NCBI GenBank assembly: GCA_905197385.1
Contig: CAJJYO010000011.1
Location: forward strand, 1-15,317
Origin: an uncultured Collinsella sp.
Lineage (GTDB): Bacteria > Actinomycetota > Coriobacteriia > Coriobacteriales > Coriobacteriaceae
Direction: 5' to 3'
Length of the DNA: 15,317 bases
Below, one piece after another: positions 13,007 through 15,317 of the stretch. The notes beneath the pieces are model-generated. The model was not told where the DNA came from. It ran no database searches and was given only the letters and a program-made list of their open reading frames with translations. The translations under genes and the position numbers were made by a program. Positions within the stretch are counted from its first letter, which is position 1. Each line of letters opens with the position of its first letter.

Positions 13007-15317
13007 GACGACGCATCGCTGGGCGGTCGCTCAGCAAAACCCCGAGCTCGAAAAGGAGCTTTCGGCTGGTCTGGGCATTCCCAGGCTGGTGGCGCGCATT
13101 ATGGTCGCGCACGGCATTGGCTCCATCAAAGAGGGCCAATTGTTTTTGACGCCTTCGCTCGATCGCGACTGGGCGGACCCACTCGTTATTCCGGGTATGG
13201 CGGCCGTCGCCGACCGCGTTGAGCGTGCTATTCGCAGCCACGAGCGTATCGCCGTCTTTGGCGATTTTGACGTCGACGGCATTACGTCGACTTGTCTGTT
13301 GACCGAGGCGCTACGTTCGTTTGGCGCCAACGTCACGCCGTTTATTCCGCACCGCTTTGACGAGGGCTACGGCCTGTCGCGTGCGGCGCTCGACCGCGTC
13401 AACGAGCTCGCTCAACCCAACCTGATTGTGACCGTCGATAACGGTATTGCTGCCAAGGAAGAGGTCCCCTATCTGGAGAGTCTGGGGATCGATTTGGTGG
13501 TCACGGACCATCACGAGCCCTCCGACCAGGTGCCGCAGGGTGTGCCCCTGACTGACCCCAAGCTCGAGGACGAGGGCCCCTCGCGCGAGCTTGCCGGTGC
13601 TGGTGTGGCGCTCAAGCTGGTGCAAGTCCTGGGTGAGCGCCTGGGCAAGCCGTCGTATTGGCGTTCGCTAATCGAGGTCGCGGCGCTGGGCACCGTGTCC
13701 GACATGATGCCGCTCACGCCCGAGAACCGCGCGCTGGTTGCCGAGGGCATCCAGCAGATGCGCGTAACCGCTCGCCCCGGCTATATCGCGCTTGCCGCGC
13801 TCGCCAAGGCGGACCTTTCGAGCATTACGGCGGATGGCCTGTCATTCTCGCTCATTCCTCGCTTAAACGCTGCCGGTCGCATGGCCGATCCCAAGCTGGC
13901 GCTCGACCTGCTGCTTGCCCGCGATCCCATCGAAGCAAGCGCACTGGCGGCTGAGCTCGAGGAAATCAACCGCCAGCGCCGTGAGATCGAGGCGGAGCTC
14001 ACGCGCGATGCCATGGCAAAGGTCGAGGAGACCTATGACGGCGGACGCGCGATCGTCGTGGGCGGCGAAGGCTGGCACGAGGGCGTCAAGGGCATCGTGG
14101 CAAGCCGTCTGACCAACCGCTACCACGTGCCGGCGCTGCTGTTCTCGATCGAGGACGGTATCGCGCGCGGCTCTGGTCGCTCGGTGGGCAAAGTTAACCT
14201 GTTTGACGCCATCGAGCGCTGTTCCGACCTGATGATTCGTCGCGGCGGACATGCCGGTGCGGTGGGTGTGACTATCGAGGCATCCAAGCTCGACGAGTTC
14301 CGCCGTCGCCTTTCGGCCGTGCTATCGGAGCTTCCCGCCGAGGACTTTGAGGACACTGACGAGGTTGCCGCCACCGTTGACCTCTCCGAGCTAAATATCG
14401 AGACCATCGAGCAGATTTCCCGCCTTGAGCCGTTTGGCCAGGGTAATAAGGTGCCGCTGCTGGCTGCCGAGGGCGTGACGATGTGTGATCGCGCCGTGGT
14501 GGGTAAGACCGGCGAGCACATGCGCTTCGTGGCGACGGATGGCGCCGCGAGTGTGCCGGCCATCATGTTTCGTGTACCGCAAATCGATAAGCTCATCAAC
14601 TGCGATAGCGCTGTCGATTTGGTGTTCGAGGCCGTTGCCGAGCATTGGCAGGGTCGTGTGAAGCCCAAGCTCATGATCAAGGATGTTCTGGTCCGCGATA
14701 CCACGCTGCCCAGCATCGACGATCCGGCATGCGAGCTTCGTCGTGGCGTGCAGCCGGCGGATTCCGGCCTGCGCCTGGAGTCGCGTAAGCGCGAGACGCT
14801 CGCCCAGCTTTCCTATACCGAGCTCACGCGCTCGCTTATCCATAGCTTTATCGGCTCGAACCAGCCGCACCGCGCGCAGGTCGAGGCGCTCGATGCCCTG
14901 GCCGATCACCAAAGTGTTCTGGCCGTTATGGGAACGGGGCGCGGCAAGTCGCTCATCTTTCATGTGCATGCCGCGCGCGAGGCGGTTCTTCGCGGGCGTG
15001 CGAGCATCTTTGTCTATCCGCTGTGCGCGCTCGTTGCCGACCAGGCCTATCACCTCTCGTCGACGATGGCATCGCTTGGCATTGGCGTTGGCGTGCTGAC
15101 CGGCGAGACCGTGGAGGCCGCACGCGATGACGTGTTCGCCGGCCTAGCTTCGGGCCGCACCGGTATCGTGCTCACGACGCCCGAGTTCCTATCTATCCAC
15201 CGTGACCGCTTCGCGCGTTCGGGCCGCATCGGCTTTGTCGTTATCGATGAGGCGCACCACGCCGGTCTTGCCAAGGGCGGCGACCGCAGCGCCTATCTCG
15301 ACATGCCCGATATCCTC
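12993..15317 (+). CDS. recJ: RecJ single-stranded-DNA exonuclease fused to a RecQ-like SF2 helicase domain (3' end outside the window)
   Basis: The open frame runs 775 codons to the window end without a stop. Residues 1 to about 570 are a full RecJ: DHH motifs FGDFDVDG (89-96; D91, D93, D95), TVDNG (147-151), TDHHE (171-175), GTVSDMMP (233-240), PRLNAAGRM (289-297), then DHHA1 GWHEGVKGIVASRL (360-373), GSGRS (393-397), RRGGHAGAVG (416-425), LEPFGQGN (478-485) and an OB-fold (about 485-570). RecJ degrades ssDNA 5' to 3' in recombination and repair. From about 603 there is an added helicase with motif-0-like NQPHRAQ (623-629), Walker A GTGRGKS (647-653), motif Ia FVYPLCALVADQ (673-684), TTPEF (728-732) and DEAH box VIDEAHH (750-756); this order resembles RecQ. 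ATG 12993 has GGGGGTGG nine bases upstream. An upstream in-frame GTG (12948) lacks an RBS. Confidence 0.9.
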   Translation, partial: MSSLKTTHRWAVAQQNPELEKELSAGLGIPRLVARIMVAHGIGSIKEGQLFLTPSLDRDWADPLVIPGMAAVADRVERAIRSHERIAVFGDFDVDGITSTCLLTEALRSFGANVTPFIPHRFDEGYGLSRAALDRVNELAQPNLIVTVDNGIAAKEEVPYLESLGIDLVVTDHHEPSDQVPQGVPLTDPKLEDEGPSRELAGAGVALKLVQVLGERLGKPSYWRSLIEVAALGTVSDMMPLTPENRALVAEGIQQMRVTARPGYIALAALAKADLSSITADGLSFSLIPRLNAAGRMADPKLALDLLLARDPIEASALAAELEEINRQRREIEAELTRDAMAKVEETYDGGRAIVVGGEGWHEGVKGIVASRLTNRYHVPALLFSIEDGIARGSGRSVGKVNLFDAIERCSDLMIRRGGHAGAVGVTIEASKLDEFRRRLSAVLSELPAEDFEDTDEVAATVDLSELNIETIEQISRLEPFGQGNKVPLLAAEGVTMCDRAVVGKTGEHMRFVATDGAASVPAIMFRVPQIDKLINCDSAVDLVFEAVAEHWQGRVKPKLMIKDVLVRDTTLPSIDDPACELRRGVQPADSGLRLESRKRETLAQLSYTELTRSLIHSFIGSNQPHRAQVEALDALADHQSVLAVMGTGRGKSLIFHVHAAREAVLRGRASIFVYPLCALVADQAYHLSSTMASLGIGVGVLTGETVEAARDDVFAGLASGRTGIVLTTPEFLSIHRDRFARSGRIGFVVIDEAHHAGLAKGGDRSAYLDMPDIL

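Overview
The window reads as chromosomal DNA of a high-GC, gut-type actinobacterium of the class Coriobacteriia, most likely Collinsella or a close relative. This is inferred from the strong G/C preference at third codon positions, the gene content and the protein style; no 16S rRNA or marker search was possible. No rRNA, tRNA, CRISPR array, insertion sequence or prophage gene was seen. Genes are densely packed in short operons separated by hairpin terminators.

Layout. (1) Positions 1-133 hold the first 44 codons of a reverse-strand purL (purine synthesis). (2) A CPA2-type cation:proton antiporter (318-1910, +) carries a perfect 30-bp in-frame tandem duplication. It faces homoserine dehydrogenase hom (2023-3366, -) across a bidirectional terminator. 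(3) Divergent from hom is a six-gene branched-chain-amino-acid-type ABC transporter operon (3617-9915, +). It has two tandem paralogous Tat/lipoprotein substrate-binding proteins (livJ-like 1 and 2), two permeases (livH, livM) and two ATPases (livG, livF). Strong stem-loops lie between the second binding protein and livH. (4) The 294-bp gap after livF is full of secondary structure: a perfect 12-bp hairpin, a strong terminator nested inside a nearly perfect 100-bp palindrome, and a further GGGACG/CGTCCC hairpin. (5) cutC and a GalT/HIT-like DUF4931-type gene form a tight pair (10210-11688, +). (6) A reverse-strand BASS-family (bile acid:sodium symporter-like) transporter follows (11718-12716). 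(7) A recJ gene (12993 to the window end, +) sits behind a consensus -10 box and a small overlapping upstream ORF. It encodes a complete RecJ nuclease core followed by an extra RecQ-like superfamily 2 helicase domain that runs off the edge.

How it fits together. The liv operon imports an amino acid, probably branched-chain, while the divergent hom makes homoserine, the precursor of threonine, methionine and, through threonine, isoleucine. The link is plausible but inferred. Two binding proteins feeding one permease/ATPase set would broaden specificity or affinity range. The intercistronic hairpins could keep binding protein in excess over membrane components.

The most unusual item is the RecJ-helicase fusion, which places a 5'-3' ssDNA exonuclease and a DNA-unwinding motor in one polypeptide. 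Next come the 100-bp palindrome, the antiporter micro-duplication, the 51-bp identical tract shared by the two binding-protein genes, and the possible translational coupling of recJ to its leader ORF. Nothing else in the window looks like an undescribed defence or mobile system.
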